A DNA stretch of 64,000 nt from Candidatus Gastranaerophilales bacterium (GCA_028693235.1 JAQUVW010000001.1:284616-348615); one strand, 5' to 3'; counted from the first letter of the stretch, positions 9,360 to 19,363 are shown. The notes: generated from the letters alone by a model not told the origin. Translations and numbers: made by a program.

Positions 9360-9427
9360 TTTTATTATTCACCCGATTTTGCTGTTTAAATTTTATTTCA
9401 GTTTTCATTATAGTCTAAACAAAATAA

Positions 9428-9452
9428 AAACACCCAATTGTTAAGGGTGCTT
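9428..9452 (-). terminator. Rho-independent terminator after the acyl-CoA ligase
   Basis: CACCC (9431-9435) pairs with GGGTG (9445-9449). The stem extends outward through a G-T pair and A-T pairs, and the minus-strand side ends in TTTTTATTTT. It follows the ligase stop by about 25 nt. Confidence 0.85.
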
Positions 9453-9474
9453 TTATCTTTATTTTATGCTGTTT

Positions 9475-11127
9475 TTATTCGGTCATTGCTGCAACATCTT
9501 TTCGTTTGATTTTTTTTGTTGCTGTTCTCGGCAACAATTCTCTCGAAACGATTATGTTTGTCGGACGTTTAAATGTTGAAAGTTGGGTTGCCAGTTTTTT
9601 TACTTCTTTTGATATTTCTTGTTTCAATTCCAAGTCATTTGTGTGAGCTTCTGAAATGTCAGCTCTTGGAACTATAACCGCACACACATCTTCTGAGCCT
9701 TCTTTTTGCCCAATTTTATGCTTTTGACCTACTACGCAAACTTCTTGAAACATATCACTTTGCTCAAGTACGGCTTCAACTTCTTCCGGAAATACTTTTT
9801 TCCCGCCGGGAAGAACTATCATATTTTTTATTCTGCCTGTAATCCAAATAAATCCGTCTTTATCAATCCTTGCGATGTCGCCTGTTTTTAGCCAACCTTC
9901 TTCTGTTATGACTTCTTTTGTCATTTCCGGCTTCTTAAAATAGCCTTTCATCACGCTCGGACCTTTGACCATTAATTCGCCGGTTTCTGCGTCGATTTTG
10001 GCTTCAACATTGAACAGCGGACGACCAACAGAACCTAATCTGTTAGCTCCTTCAACATTTACCGATATAACAGGGCTTGCTTCTGAAAGTCCATAGCCTT
10101 CATATATTTTTAGACCTATTGTTTGGAAAAATTTGCCGACATTTATATCAAGAGGGGCACCTCCAGAGATAAATCCTTTGAATTTACCTCCGAATTTTTT
10201 GTGGATATTTCTAAATAAAAATCTTCTGAGTTTATAACAATTTATCATTTCTGCCAAGTTGTAGGATATGTCGTACAAGAATTTTTTAATAGGTGAGTAC
10301 GTTTTTATTTCAGACTCGATACTGGTTTTTAAAAGTTTCAAAAACGCAGGAACTACAACCATAAACGTGATTTTCTTTTCCGTAAATATCGGGAAAAGGT
10401 CTTTTGGCTTCAAGCTTTTTGAATAATAGATGGACGTTCCCATACTCAAGAAAGACAAAAATCCCACTGTTAGCTCAAACAAGTGGTTCATCGGCAAAAT
10501 GGACAAAAGGTTGTCATCTTTGCCTAAATCAAAAGATTTTCCTATTGCTTCAACTTGAGAAATGACATTTTCAAAGGTTATTTCAACTCCTTTAGGACTT
10601 CCTGTTGTACCTGATGTATAAATAACAAAAGCCGTTTTATTAAGGTTTCGGTGCCGCCATTTTCTATCAGGTTTGTCCTCTAATGTGTACATACTTATGT
10701 AATTTCGGTTTGCACCTGTATCGTCAATCAAGATAATGTGTTCAATCGAATCAATCTCTTTTTGCATCTCAATTGCTTTTTCTAAATATGCACTTGAAAC
10801 CAACATTATTCTCGGTCTGCAATCAGTCAATATGTGGTTTAACTCGTATTTCGTAAGTTTAATATCTAAAGGAATTGTTGTTGAACCTGCCATTATTGAT
10901 GCAAACAATGCTGCTCCCCATTCCGGCATAGATTCTGACAAAATAGCTACATTGTCACCCTTGTCAATTCCTAAGTCAATAAGATGATTAGCCAATCTCT
11001 TTGATAAAATGCTTAATCCTTTAAATGTTAATTCCTTCCAGCCAATACTCGATTTCATACCTAATGAGATATTGTTTTCTAAATGCTCAGTGCGATGTTC
11101 CATAAATAAAAGTATATTTTTATCCAT
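9475..11127 (-). CDS. AMP-dependent acyl-CoA / acyl-ACP synthetase (ANL superfamily)
   Basis: Activates a fatty acid, or another carboxylate, through an acyl-AMP. The P-loop-like motif YTSGTTGSPKGVE is at about residues 170-182, YGLSEASPVIS at about 343, LKTGDIARIDKDGFIWITGR at about 418, and the C-terminal domain ends in TATKKIKRKD with the catalytic Lys. At 550 aa it is similar in size to long-chain fatty acyl-CoA ligases (FadD/AasS type). It is monocistronic, with its own terminator, and diverges from the Cache-GGDEF-EAL gene. Substrate chain length cannot be read from the sequence. Confidence 0.9.
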   Translation of the reverse strand: MDKNILLFMEHRTEHLENNISLGMKSSIGWKELTFKGLSILSKRLANHLIDLGIDKGDNVAILSESMPEWGAALFASIMAGSTTIPLDIKLTKYELNHILTDCRPRIMLVSSAYLEKAIEMQKEIDSIEHIILIDDTGANRNYISMYTLEDKPDRKWRHRNLNKTAFVIYTSGTTGSPKGVEITFENVISQVEAIGKSFDLGKDDNLLSILPMNHLFELTVGFLSFLSMGTSIYYSKSLKPKDLFPIFTEKKITFMVVVPAFLKLLKTSIESEIKTYSPIKKFLYDISYNLAEMINCYKLRRFLFRNIHKKFGGKFKGFISGGAPLDINVGKFFQTIGLKIYEGYGLSEASPVISVNVEGANRLGSVGRPLFNVEAKIDAETGELMVKGPSVMKGYFKKPEMTKEVITEEGWLKTGDIARIDKDGFIWITGRIKNMIVLPGGKKVFPEEVEAVLEQSDMFQEVCVVGQKHKIGQKEGSEDVCAVIVPRADISEAHTNDLELKQEISKEVKKLATQLSTFKRPTNIIVSRELLPRTATKKIKRKDVAAMTE

Positions 11128-11304
11128 TTTCCGCCTTTTCTCCCATTCTTATCGTTATTAATTTTAATATAAAAATTTTAAAATTAAAACATGTTTTGCA
11201 AATTGCTGTTACAAATATCACGATTCTTCTTGTATTCCAATCTGGCTTTACATTTTAGCAAAAAAGGTGTATATTCTTTTTAGTTTAGTTGAGTATAGGT
11301 GCGT

Positions 11305-13560
11305 ATGGATAAAAATTTTAAAAAACAAGGTGCAAAACCTGTTGTGTTATATACTTTTGTAAGTGTTTCTATTCTTCTTCTAATGACCCTTTTTGCCACT
11401 TTCTATTTTATGAGCTTTAAAAAATCTGTTTCTGAATCTAATTATAAGTATTTAATGGAAATTTCCTCTCAAAGTGCTGAAAGTATTAACTCTAAAATGG
11501 ATAGAAATATCCGAATCTTAGAATCTTTGTCTGCTTTGCTTTCTCAAAATAATGATATTAATCACACTCAGTTAATGCATATTCTACAGTATGAAACCAA
11601 CGAAAATTCTTTTATTCGTATGGGGATTGCTACTGCTGATGGAAATGTCGATACCACTGATGGGGCTCGCTTTAATATTGCAGACCGAGGCTACTTTAAA
11701 TCTGCCATGCGTGGTCAAAGTGCTATGAGTCCTACTATCATTGATAAATTCGACAAAAAAACCAAAATTAATGTGCTTTCTGTTCCAGTTTTTAAAAATA
11801 AAAATGTTACGGGCGTCCTTTTTGGGACTATTGATAGTAATGTTTATAAAAATATTTTGAATTTCCCTACTTTCGGTGGCAACGGAAATTCTTATTTGGT
11901 TGATTCTAATGGTGAAGTAATTACTCAATTGAACGATATTGAGGGACTTCCTGTTTTAAAAAATGTATTAAAAAATATTCAATTTAAAGACAACAACAAA
12001 GACTATATTTTAAAATCGGATTTTGCTAACAGAAACCAAAATATTCTAACTTGTTACATAGGGGGGCAAGCTGTTTATTTGATATATTCTCCTCTTGCTT
12101 ATAATGGCTGGTTCTATGTCGCTACAACTCCGAAAATGGCTGTTATTAAAAGCTTATATCAATTTGCTTTGTTATCTTTTGTGACTGCAATCTGCATAAT
12201 TTTATTATTCGCCGGATTATTTTTCTATATTCTCTTTATAATGAAAAAACATAGCAAAACTTTAGAAGATATGGCTTATGTCGATGATTTAACAGGTGGA
12301 CATACTTGGAATTATTTTAAAAAGACTGTAGATAGTTTTCTTAATAATAAAGAAAAAAGTGCTTTTTTGCTCTTTGATATTAAAAAATTCAATGTTATAA
12401 ATGATATCTTCGGTTATCAAGCCGGTAACAGAACTCTTAAATACATCTCAGATAAAATCGAAATGATGACAAAAAATAATGGAGTTAGTGCAAGAATAGG
12501 CTCTGATAAGTTTTGTGCAGTTTGGAATTATTCTGATAAAGAGCAGCTTACTTGTTTGATAGAAACTTTATTCAGCTATTTTGAAGATTATCGTATTACC
12601 CCCACTACACCTTATTCTCTGAGTTGTTCTTGCGGTATTTATGAAATCGACGAAAAAGAACCTGATTTTGAACAAATATATATAAGAGCAAATTTGGCAA
12701 AATTATTGGTCGATTCTAAGCCTGATAGCAATTATAATTTCTATACCGACGAAATGAGAGCTCAACTTCTATACCAAACCGAGCTTGAACGTGATATGGA
12801 TACAGCTTTACAAAAGAAAGATTTCGTCGTTTATTTACAACCAAAGTTTAGACTCAATGATGTCAAACCGGTTGGGGCAGAAGCTTTAGTTAGATGGAAT
12901 CACCCTAAACATGGTTTGATTCCGCCTATAGATTTTATCCCGCTATTTGAAAAAAACGGTTTTATTTCACGTTTGGATTTGTATATATTTGATACTGTTT
13001 GTCAAAGAATTCGTGCTTGGATTGATGAGGGATTGCCACAAATTACTGTGTCTGTAAATATTTCAAGAGTTAATTTCCATAATGAGGATTTGGCTGAAAT
13101 CTTATATTCTATAGCTAAAGAGCATAATGTTCCCACCTCTTGCCTTGAAATAGAAATTACTGAAAGTGCTATTTTTGATAATCTCGATACTTTAATATAT
13201 ATTACAAAGGAACTTAGAAATCTCGGTTTCCTTATATCTATCGATGATTTCGGTACGGGATATTCTTCTTTGAACCTATTGAAAAACCTTGAAGTCGATG
13301 TCTTGAAACTTGATAGAGAGTTCTTTAATTTCGGCGATGTGCCTGAACGTTCTAAAAAAGTTGTCAAAAATATAATTTCAATGGCTAAAGATATGAGTAT
13401 CGCTACTATATCTGAGGGCGTTGAGACTGAAGAACATATTCAGTTTCTGCAAGAAATCGGATGCGATATGGCCCAAGGTTATTATTTTGCAAGACCTATG
13501 CCGCTTCATGAATTTGAGGAAAAAATATTTTCTCAATTAGAAGTTAATTCACAATCTTAA
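11305..13560 (+). CDS. Cache-domain membrane protein with degenerate GGDEF and intact EAL domain
   Basis: Likely a c-di-GMP phosphodiesterase with an extracytoplasmic sensor. TM1 is at residues about 13-36, a Cache-like periplasmic sensor at about 40-280, TM2 at about 284-312, GGDEF at about 325-480 and EAL at about 500-745. The GGDEF active site reads GSDKF, so cyclase activity is doubtful. The EAL domain keeps AEALVRW, the Asn of NISRVNFH, EITES, IDDFGTG, LKLD and EGVET, the usual catalytic set. I chose the ATG at 11305, which has AGG 6 nt upstream, over the GTG at 11299. It appears monocistronic. Confidence 0.92.
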   Translation: MDKNFKKQGAKPVVLYTFVSVSILLLMTLFATFYFMSFKKSVSESNYKYLMEISSQSAESINSKMDRNIRILESLSALLSQNNDINHTQLMHILQYETNENSFIRMGIATADGNVDTTDGARFNIADRGYFKSAMRGQSAMSPTIIDKFDKKTKINVLSVPVFKNKNVTGVLFGTIDSNVYKNILNFPTFGGNGNSYLVDSNGEVITQLNDIEGLPVLKNVLKNIQFKDNNKDYILKSDFANRNQNILTCYIGGQAVYLIYSPLAYNGWFYVATTPKMAVIKSLYQFALLSFVTAICIILLFAGLFFYILFIMKKHSKTLEDMAYVDDLTGGHTWNYFKKTVDSFLNNKEKSAFLLFDIKKFNVINDIFGYQAGNRTLKYISDKIEMMTKNNGVSARIGSDKFCAVWNYSDKEQLTCLIETLFSYFEDYRITPTTPYSLSCSCGIYEIDEKEPDFEQIYIRANLAKLLVDSKPDSNYNFYTDEMRAQLLYQTELERDMDTALQKKDFVVYLQPKFRLNDVKPVGAEALVRWNHPKHGLIPPIDFIPLFEKNGFISRLDLYIFDTVCQRIRAWIDEGLPQITVSVNISRVNFHNEDLAEILYSIAKEHNVPTSCLEIEITESAIFDNLDTLIYITKELRNLGFLISIDDFGTGYSSLNLLKNLEVDVLKLDREFFNFGDVPERSKKVVKNIISMAKDMSIATISEGVETEEHIQFLQEIGCDMAQGYYFARPMPLHEFEEKIFSQLEVNSQS

Positions 13561-13679
13561 TTTCTACATAAAACTTAACCTAATTTGTTCGAATTTGTAA
13601 AAAAAAAATTTGTTTAGATATTTATTCAGTATCTGTATCACTGTGTTTACTTTTTCCGACAAAATGAGGTTTTAAATCA

Positions 13680-15356
13680 ATGCAAATATCTTCTATTAAA
13701 GCTTACCCTTCGTTTTCTAATTCGATGGCTAGGACTTTAAAAAAACATCCTGATTCTAAAAATGTAACTTTTCAAGGCAGAAATGATGATTATTATGATT
13801 CAAGAGTTCCACGACGCCATAAAAAACATCATCCTATCAGAAATACAGCTTTGATTGGGGCTGCTGTATTGGCCGCTGTTACGTTTAATCCGTTGAAAAA
13901 CAACGAAAAACCTTTAGACCTATCAATCAATGCAATAGAAGAAAATGCTAAAGAAATACAATTAAATTTGCAGTTTGAAAAGGCGGATTTAATTTATGAC
14001 ATCAATAATATTTTAGATGGTGAAAAACTTTCAGATGATTCTTTGAATATGTATTACGATAATATAAATTCAGAGGAGTCAAATGTTTATATGTCCGAAG
14101 ATGCAGGGCAAATGATGGACGTATTGGCTATTGCGGCAACTTCTGACGGTGACGCAAGAGAACAAGTCAGTCCTGATTCTTTGACCCCTGCTTTATTAAA
14201 AGCTTTGCAATATGACCGTGGGTCTATTTTTAGCGATACTGATGATGTTATCACCGGTTCGGGTGAGCCTTGGCATTATATTGCGGGAGCTATGATTGCT
14301 AAAGAATTTCCTGAGTCTATTGATTATATGCCCGAAGATGAAAAAGCTAAATGGCGTGGACGAAACTTCCTTGAATCTACTTGGGATGACATAAGAGGCG
14401 TTTATCCTGAGCAATATTTGGGCGATGTTTTAAATAATCGTGATTATGATTATGCCTATGGTATTTTGTCTAACGACTCAAATTGGCCCTATGCACCATC
14501 TGATAACCCGTGGTTCGGTCCTGCTTGCGTCGGGTATGCAATCAGAGGAAATCTCAACAATCTTGAGGGTATGAGTCTTGATGAAGTCGAAAATTTTAGA
14601 GTCGACTATGCTACACATAAAGATAATCAAAGAAAATTTGCTGAAAATGAAGATTACAGAAATCAAGTGGTTTCAAGCTATATCCTTAAATATATGACAG
14701 ATGCTGTCACTCAAAATACCGGTAAAATGAACTCAGGCATGGCTGCATTAGGGCTTCAAGAAGCAGGATATATGGATTCGGCATTGGGCGATAATCTCTT
14801 ATCTCAAATTGCAAATGAGGCTCCAGAGGCTCATCTTTTCAGTAATGAATCAAAAAAACTTGATATTGCTATAAAATCATATGTTATCGCTAGAGATGGA
14901 CGTTATGGCGAACTTCCGCCTGAAACAAGGTGCGATATCCGTGAGTTCCAAGCTGCAAATCCCAAATCTACTGCAACTTCAGTCTTTATGCTCGCAGAAG
15001 AAAGCTACTACAGAGATTTTAATAAATCGATGGAAGAAAATGAAAAATTGCAACAACAATTATCCTTAGAAATTCAAAAAACTAATGAAGAAAAAGACTT
15101 GGATAAAATTGTCCAAATGTCTGCTCAACTAAAAAATATGGATGATGTTGCATTGCAAACCGTCAATAATGAAATAAAAGTCGCAAATCGCACAAAAGAC
15201 AAAGCTTCTCTTGAAAGTTGGCAAAACCTTCAAACCAGCTTGAATTCGATTTCTTCCCAATTATTGAATATTGTTAGTTCTATCGATGATTATCAGGTTC
15301 AAGTCGAGGCTCAGAAGCTTATCGACCAACAAAAAACAAACGGTGAGAATAAATAA
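13680..15356 (+). CDS. Protein of unknown function with F-x-G leader and one membrane segment
   Basis: Not recognised. The N-terminal leader ends in VTFQGR (residues 29-34), a motif type shared with the protein at 41.8 kb. A basic patch (RRHKKHH) and a hydrophobic helix (TALIGAAVLAAVTF, about 55-68) follow. The rest is acidic and soluble with a Trp/Tyr-rich middle. The last ~110 residues are a probable coiled coil (LQQQLSLEIQKTNEEKD... MSAQLKNM). GAGG lies 11 nt before the ATG. A signal anchor that would leave most of the protein outside the cytoplasm is plausible. It converges on the ferredoxin-nitroreductase gene. Confidence 0.8.
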   Translation: MQISSIKAYPSFSNSMARTLKKHPDSKNVTFQGRNDDYYDSRVPRRHKKHHPIRNTALIGAAVLAAVTFNPLKNNEKPLDLSINAIEENAKEIQLNLQFEKADLIYDINNILDGEKLSDDSLNMYYDNINSEESNVYMSEDAGQMMDVLAIAATSDGDAREQVSPDSLTPALLKALQYDRGSIFSDTDDVITGSGEPWHYIAGAMIAKEFPESIDYMPEDEKAKWRGRNFLESTWDDIRGVYPEQYLGDVLNNRDYDYAYGILSNDSNWPYAPSDNPWFGPACVGYAIRGNLNNLEGMSLDEVENFRVDYATHKDNQRKFAENEDYRNQVVSSYILKYMTDAVTQNTGKMNSGMAALGLQEAGYMDSALGDNLLSQIANEAPEAHLFSNESKKLDIAIKSYVIARDGRYGELPPETRCDIREFQAANPKSTATSVFMLAEESYYRDFNKSMEENEKLQQQLSLEIQKTNEEKDLDKIVQMSAQLKNMDDVALQTVNNEIKVANRTKDKASLESWQNLQTSLNSISSQLLNIVSSIDDYQVQVEAQKLIDQQKTNGENK

Positions 15357-15388
15357 CGACAATTTGTGTTTTTAATCATTAAAAGGTT

Positions 15389-15411
15389 ATGGGACTTATT
15401 CAAAGTCCCAT
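15389..15411 (+). terminator. Hairpin terminator for the 558-aa protein gene
   Basis: Perfect 9-bp stem ATGGGACTT/AAGTCCCAT with an ATTCA loop, followed by TTTCCATT. It overlaps the last codons of the convergent nitroreductase, whose MGL* end is encoded within the stem. Confidence 0.7.
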
Positions 15412-16281
15412 TTCCATTGTGAATAATTGTTTGATTTTTTCAAGGACTGAAAGCTTTTTAAATTCACCCTTTTTTACTATTTTAATGATTGACGCGTCTG
15501 GTTGAGTCGCTCTTGCGTATCTTAAAGGGGTAGGTCCAAATAATATTACACGAGTGGCCTTATAGCCTTTACTTATTTCAAGCTTTTTATTTAATTCCGG
15601 GAATAGTCTTATACAAATCTCGGCAAAACCGCACCACAAAGTCCCTAGTCCCAAGCTTTGAGCGTATAGCTCAAAATAGCTTGCGGCGATAGTAGGGTCT
15701 ATCGTTTTGCAAGGTGCATCATTCGGAACTGATACTACAAGCATATGGGGCGCTCCTTGGAAAATTACGTCGCAACCGTTCAAAATAGCTTTTTTAAAAA
15801 CGCCCATAGTCCCGCCAATTGGTATTCTTTTTAATAATTTTATCAGTTTGGAATTTGTATAGTTTCTGAACTCTTTCATTACTTCTTTATCGTCTATAAA
15901 TGTATATTCAATGCCGTGATTATTACAGCCAGAAGGAACCCAAGAAAGCATTTCTTTAAGTCTTTTCATTGTTATCGGGTCAACATTTTCGTCTTTATAT
16001 TCTCTTATGCTTCTTCTTGATTTTATAAGGTTTAAAATATCATCAGGCTTCCAATTCCTCATCGTTATATCGGAGTCTTTCGGGTCTTTCCCTAAAATCG
16101 ACAAAGCTCCTGTTGGACATATCGCAAGGCAATGTTGGTCACGCAGGCAGTTATTTTCGTTATCAATATTTACTGTAGGATAGCCGTCTGTTCCCATCAT
16201 CAGGCATCCAAGGCTACAATCTTTTGTACAAAGCCCGCATTTTACGCATTTGCTTTTGTCTATTTGTAAGTCTATGCTCAT
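15400..16281 (-). CDS. Nitroreductase family protein with N-terminal ferredoxin domain
   Basis: Fusion of a bacterial ferredoxin domain (about 1-75) and an FMN nitroreductase domain (about 85-270). The ferredoxin part has CVKCGLCTKDC (four Cys) and a second motif with C-x5-C-x3-CP, in which one spacing differs from the usual CxxCxxCxxxCP. SRRSIREY starts the nitroreductase fold, and SYFELYAQSLGLGTLWCGFAE is its FMN-side helix. I chose the ATG at 16281, which has AAAGGGA upstream, over a start 17 codons earlier. It is probably an electron-bifurcation or redox-balance enzyme of anaerobes. Substrate unknown. Confidence 0.88.
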   Translation of the reverse strand: MSIDLQIDKSKCVKCGLCTKDCSLGCLMMGTDGYPTVNIDNENNCLRDQHCLAICPTGALSILGKDPKDSDITMRNWKPDDILNLIKSRRSIREYKDENVDPITMKRLKEMLSWVPSGCNNHGIEYTFIDDKEVMKEFRNYTNSKLIKLLKRIPIGGTMGVFKKAILNGCDVIFQGAPHMLVVSVPNDAPCKTIDPTIAASYFELYAQSLGLGTLWCGFAEICIRLFPELNKKLEISKGYKATRVILFGPTPLRYARATQPDASIIKIVKKGEFKKLSVLEKIKQLFTMEMGL

Positions 16282-16348
16282 AAAAATCCCTTTCTGACTA
16301 CAATATCTCCGTCTATTATAACTTGGGGACAATTTAATACAAAATTAT

Positions 16349-18067
16349 TTATTTTTTTAATATTTGCTTAATCGTTGTCAAGTCATTCGTATTTACGACA
16401 TCTTTTGCCTCAATCCAGCCTCTCCGAGCTTGATTAACTCCGTATTTCATGTTCTTTAATCCTGATATATCGTGCGCGTCAGTTGCGATTGAAAGTTTTA
16501 CGCCCATATTTTTTGCCATTTTTGCATTTGTATTATTCAGGTCAAGTCTTGAGGGGTGTGCATTTATTTCGAGTATGGAGTTTGTGTCTTTTGCTTTTTT
16601 CATTATTTTTTCCATATCTACGTCGTAGCCTTCTCGTTGATTTATGAGTCTTCCAGTGGGGTGAGCTAATATATTAAAATATGGGTTGTCCATTGCTTTT
16701 AGGATACGCTCCGTTTGCTTTTCTTTCGGTAAGTTTTGGTTGTAATGAATTGCTCCTATCACTATGTCGAGTTCTTTTAAAATACTGTCAGGCAGGTCAA
16801 GTGTACCATCTTCAAGTATATCAACTTCTATTCCCTTTAAAATCTTAAAATCTTTTAATTTTTCATTGAGATTATCTATTTTCTTTATATGTTCCGTCAA
16901 TGCTTTTTCATCAAGCCCTTTTGCCATTGCAACACGTTTTGAATGTTCTGTATTCCCTATATATTCATAGCCGAGGGCTTTTGCTGCTTCTGCCATTTCT
17001 TCAAGAGAATTATTCCCATCTGTTGCATTAGTATGGGTATGCAGGTCGCCTTTTATATCGCTGAGCTTTATAAGTTTCGGTAATTCATTTTTTTTTGCTG
17101 CTTCAATTTCTCCGGTGTCTTCTCTAAGCTCGGGTTCTATATATGTAAGCCCGAGTTTTTTATATATTTCTTCTTCGCTTTCCCCAGCAATTCGTTCATC
17201 ACCTTTGAATAATCCATATTCGTTGATTTTTAAATCATTATCTTTGGCGATTTTTCGTAGTGCTATATTGTGGGCTTTAGAGCCTGTAAAATAGTTTAAT
17301 GCTGCCCCATAGCTTTCTTTTGGGAAAACTCTTAAATCAACTTGAATTCCCGAGTTTAGTAATACGCTCGCCCGACTTTCACCTTGTGCCAAAATGGTTT
17401 GGACATCTTTATAATTTACGAATTTATCGACAACTGTTTGGCAAGAAGTGCAAGTTATCAGAATATCAATATCGCCTACGGTTTCTTTTTTTCGTCTATA
17501 GCTCCCCGCAAGCTCGATTTTGTGTACGTTCGTGTCTTTTTTTAAATATTCTACAATGGGCTGTGCGTATTCTTCAACCACAGCGTTTTTTAATCTATTG
17601 TATTTATTCTCAATTTTGTCGATATCGTTTATAATTTGGTCTTCAATTTTTTCGCTAAAACCTTCAAGATGCCGAATTTGTTGATTTGCAGCAGCAGTTT
17701 CAAGTTCTTTGAGGTTAGTTATTCTTAAATCTTGATATAATTTTTTTATTCGTTTTGGTCCTAATCCTTGAACCTTGCTAAGATTTTCATAATCAATCGG
17801 GTTTTTTGCTTTAAGTTCCTTTAATAATCTGATTTCTTTGCCGTTTACAATATCAATGATTTTTTGTGCTAAATCAACTCCGATATTAGGTATCGTTGTT
17901 AAATCTTCGTTGTCCTTGACCATTATTTCAACATCTTTTGTAAGGTTTTCCATTGAAGTTGCTCCGCTTCGATATGCTCTTATCCTAAAAGGATTTTCGC
18001 CTTCAAGCTCGAGCAAATCTGCCAGATGGTTAAAGATATTTGCAATTTCAATATTTTTATTAGACAT
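16349..18067 (-). CDS. polX: DNA polymerase X family with PHP domain
   Basis: Repair polymerase with 3'-5' exonuclease/AP-endonuclease activity. The N-terminal 8-kDa and helix-hairpin-helix region (VQGLGPKRIKKLY) is followed by the palm with GSYRRKKETVGDIDILIT (catalytic Asps) and QVDLRVF. The C-terminal PHP phosphoesterase, from about residue 335, shows DLHTHTNATDG, EHSKR, GAIHYN, ILAHPTGR and SIATDAH metal ligands. At 572 aa it matches bacterial PolX. It acts in base-excision repair and gap filling. It diverges from the DUF6496-like gene. Confidence 0.95.
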   Translation of the reverse strand: MSNKNIEIANIFNHLADLLELEGENPFRIRAYRSGATSMENLTKDVEIMVKDNEDLTTIPNIGVDLAQKIIDIVNGKEIRLLKELKAKNPIDYENLSKVQGLGPKRIKKLYQDLRITNLKELETAAANQQIRHLEGFSEKIEDQIINDIDKIENKYNRLKNAVVEEYAQPIVEYLKKDTNVHKIELAGSYRRKKETVGDIDILITCTSCQTVVDKFVNYKDVQTILAQGESRASVLLNSGIQVDLRVFPKESYGAALNYFTGSKAHNIALRKIAKDNDLKINEYGLFKGDERIAGESEEEIYKKLGLTYIEPELREDTGEIEAAKKNELPKLIKLSDIKGDLHTHTNATDGNNSLEEMAEAAKALGYEYIGNTEHSKRVAMAKGLDEKALTEHIKKIDNLNEKLKDFKILKGIEVDILEDGTLDLPDSILKELDIVIGAIHYNQNLPKEKQTERILKAMDNPYFNILAHPTGRLINQREGYDVDMEKIMKKAKDTNSILEINAHPSRLDLNNTNAKMAKNMGVKLSIATDAHDISGLKNMKYGVNQARRGWIEAKDVVNTNDLTTIKQILKK

Positions 18068-18287
18068 AAAATTTACTTATTAACCTAAATAATAACAAAA
18101 GAATTTTATCCCAATACTTTCTCTTTTTTATCCTCTTATAAGGGATTTTAAATAACTATTTTAAATGTTTATAAATTGAAATGGATTTTGTATAAGTTTT
18201 GTTATTCCCCATATAGAATATCCGACTGAGGAATGATATACCGCTTGTATTTAATATTCTGGCATTATACAAAAAAGGAGATTCCAA

Positions 18288-18488
18288 ATGACAGACTATC
18301 AAGATACCCCTCAGCAAGAAGCTATTATTGGCGAAGTTATGAAAAAATTTAAAACAGGTAATTTGAAAACTCACGCCGGACATATTGTAACTGATGAAAA
18401 ACAAGCCATGGCCATTGCTTTAAGTGAAGCCGGCATTGAAGCCGACGACAAACATGTTTTGTATCATTTGAAAAAACACGCTGCTTAA
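18288..18488 (+). CDS. Small DUF6496-like protein (66 aa)
   Basis: It resembles the small DUF6496 family, in which a short helix (VMKKFKTGNLK) is followed by a basic/Gly segment and a (K/R)QAxAIALSEAG helix. Here the middle reads KTHAGHIVTDEKQAMAIALSEAG. AAAGGAG precedes the ATG by about 7 nt and a strong hairpin follows the stop. Function is not established for the family. The assignment is from recalled pattern similarity and is tentative. Confidence 0.8.
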   Translation: MTDYQDTPQQEAIIGEVMKKFKTGNLKTHAGHIVTDEKQAMAIALSEAGIEADDKHVLYHLKKHAA

Positions 18489-18501
18489 ATCTTAAAATCA
18501 A

Positions 18502-18529
18502 AAAGGAGAAATTTTATAATTTCTCCTTT
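18502..18529 (+). terminator. Perfect 12-bp hairpin between DUF6496-like and PfpI genes
   Basis: AAAGGAGAAATT/AATTTCTCCTTT with a TTAT loop, followed by GTTT. It lies 13 nt after the stop of the small gene. It may be a full or partial terminator, because the PfpI gene follows closely on the same strand. Confidence 0.75.
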
Positions 18530-18547
18530 GTTTAAAAGGAAAATGTT

Positions 18548-19210
18548 ATGAAAAAAATATTGATAGTTACGACAAATGTTTCGGAAATTACTCCCGAAAT
18601 TAAAACCGGTGTTTGGCTTGAGGAATTTGCTATTCCTTATCTTAATTTTTTAGAAGCAGGATTTGACATCATAATAGCAAGCCCAAATGGCGGTTTATCT
18701 CCTGTGGACCCGAAAAGCATAGACGAAAAATATCAAAATTATGTTGCAAAATTAAACGATACAAAAGCATTAGAAGATCGTGAAATTCAAAATACTTTAT
18801 TTGACTGCCTTTTTATCCCTGGAGGACACGGGTGTATGTTTGATTTACCTAAAAATAATATTTTAGCGAAAATAATTGAACAATTAAAAGCTAATCGTAA
18901 AGTGATATCTACAATTTGTCACGGTGCTTGCGGGCTGCTTTCTGCAAAAGATAATAACCATAAACCCTATGTATGGGGAAAAGCCCTTACGGCATTCACA
19001 AATGCTGAAGAAGAAATGACAGGATTAGCTAAATATATGCCTTTTCCCCTTGAATCTAAATTAAAAGAACTCGGTGCGAATTTTATTTCAGAAACTCCAG
19101 AAAATGGTTTTGTTGTAGAAGACAATTACCTTATTACAGGTCAAAATCAATTTGCATGTGAGCATTTGTCTGAAAAAGTGATTCACAAATTAAATAGAAT
19201 CCACTCTTGA
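18548..19210 (+). CDS. DJ-1/PfpI (Hsp31-like) family protein
   Basis: Class I glutamine-amidotransferase-like fold of the type 1 GATase/Hsp31 group, with deglycase, glyoxalase or chaperone activity in relatives. PGGHGCMFDLP forms the oxyanion region and TICHGACGLLSA carries the nucleophilic-elbow Cys (about residue 126). The N-terminus TGVWLEEFAIPYLNFLEAG is typical of the larger Hsp31-like subfamily. It is 220 aa, with AAAAGG upstream of the ATG. The specific activity is not resolvable from sequence. Confidence 0.88.
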   Translation: MKKILIVTTNVSEITPEIKTGVWLEEFAIPYLNFLEAGFDIIIASPNGGLSPVDPKSIDEKYQNYVAKLNDTKALEDREIQNTLFDCLFIPGGHGCMFDLPKNNILAKIIEQLKANRKVISTICHGACGLLSAKDNNHKPYVWGKALTAFTNAEEEMTGLAKYMPFPLESKLKELGANFISETPENGFVVEDNYLITGQNQFACEHLSEKVIHKLNRIHS

Positions 19211-19363
19211 TACAGAATTGAATTGTAATAATGTTCCGTCCTTGCATTATTGTTTCTCAAACCTGCAAATCTGTTTACACTGCTTTTACTGGCTCTAGTT
19301 TCTATGACAAAATCTTAATTGTTGTTTAAATTTATTGTTTTGATTTCGGACAACTGAATCGAT

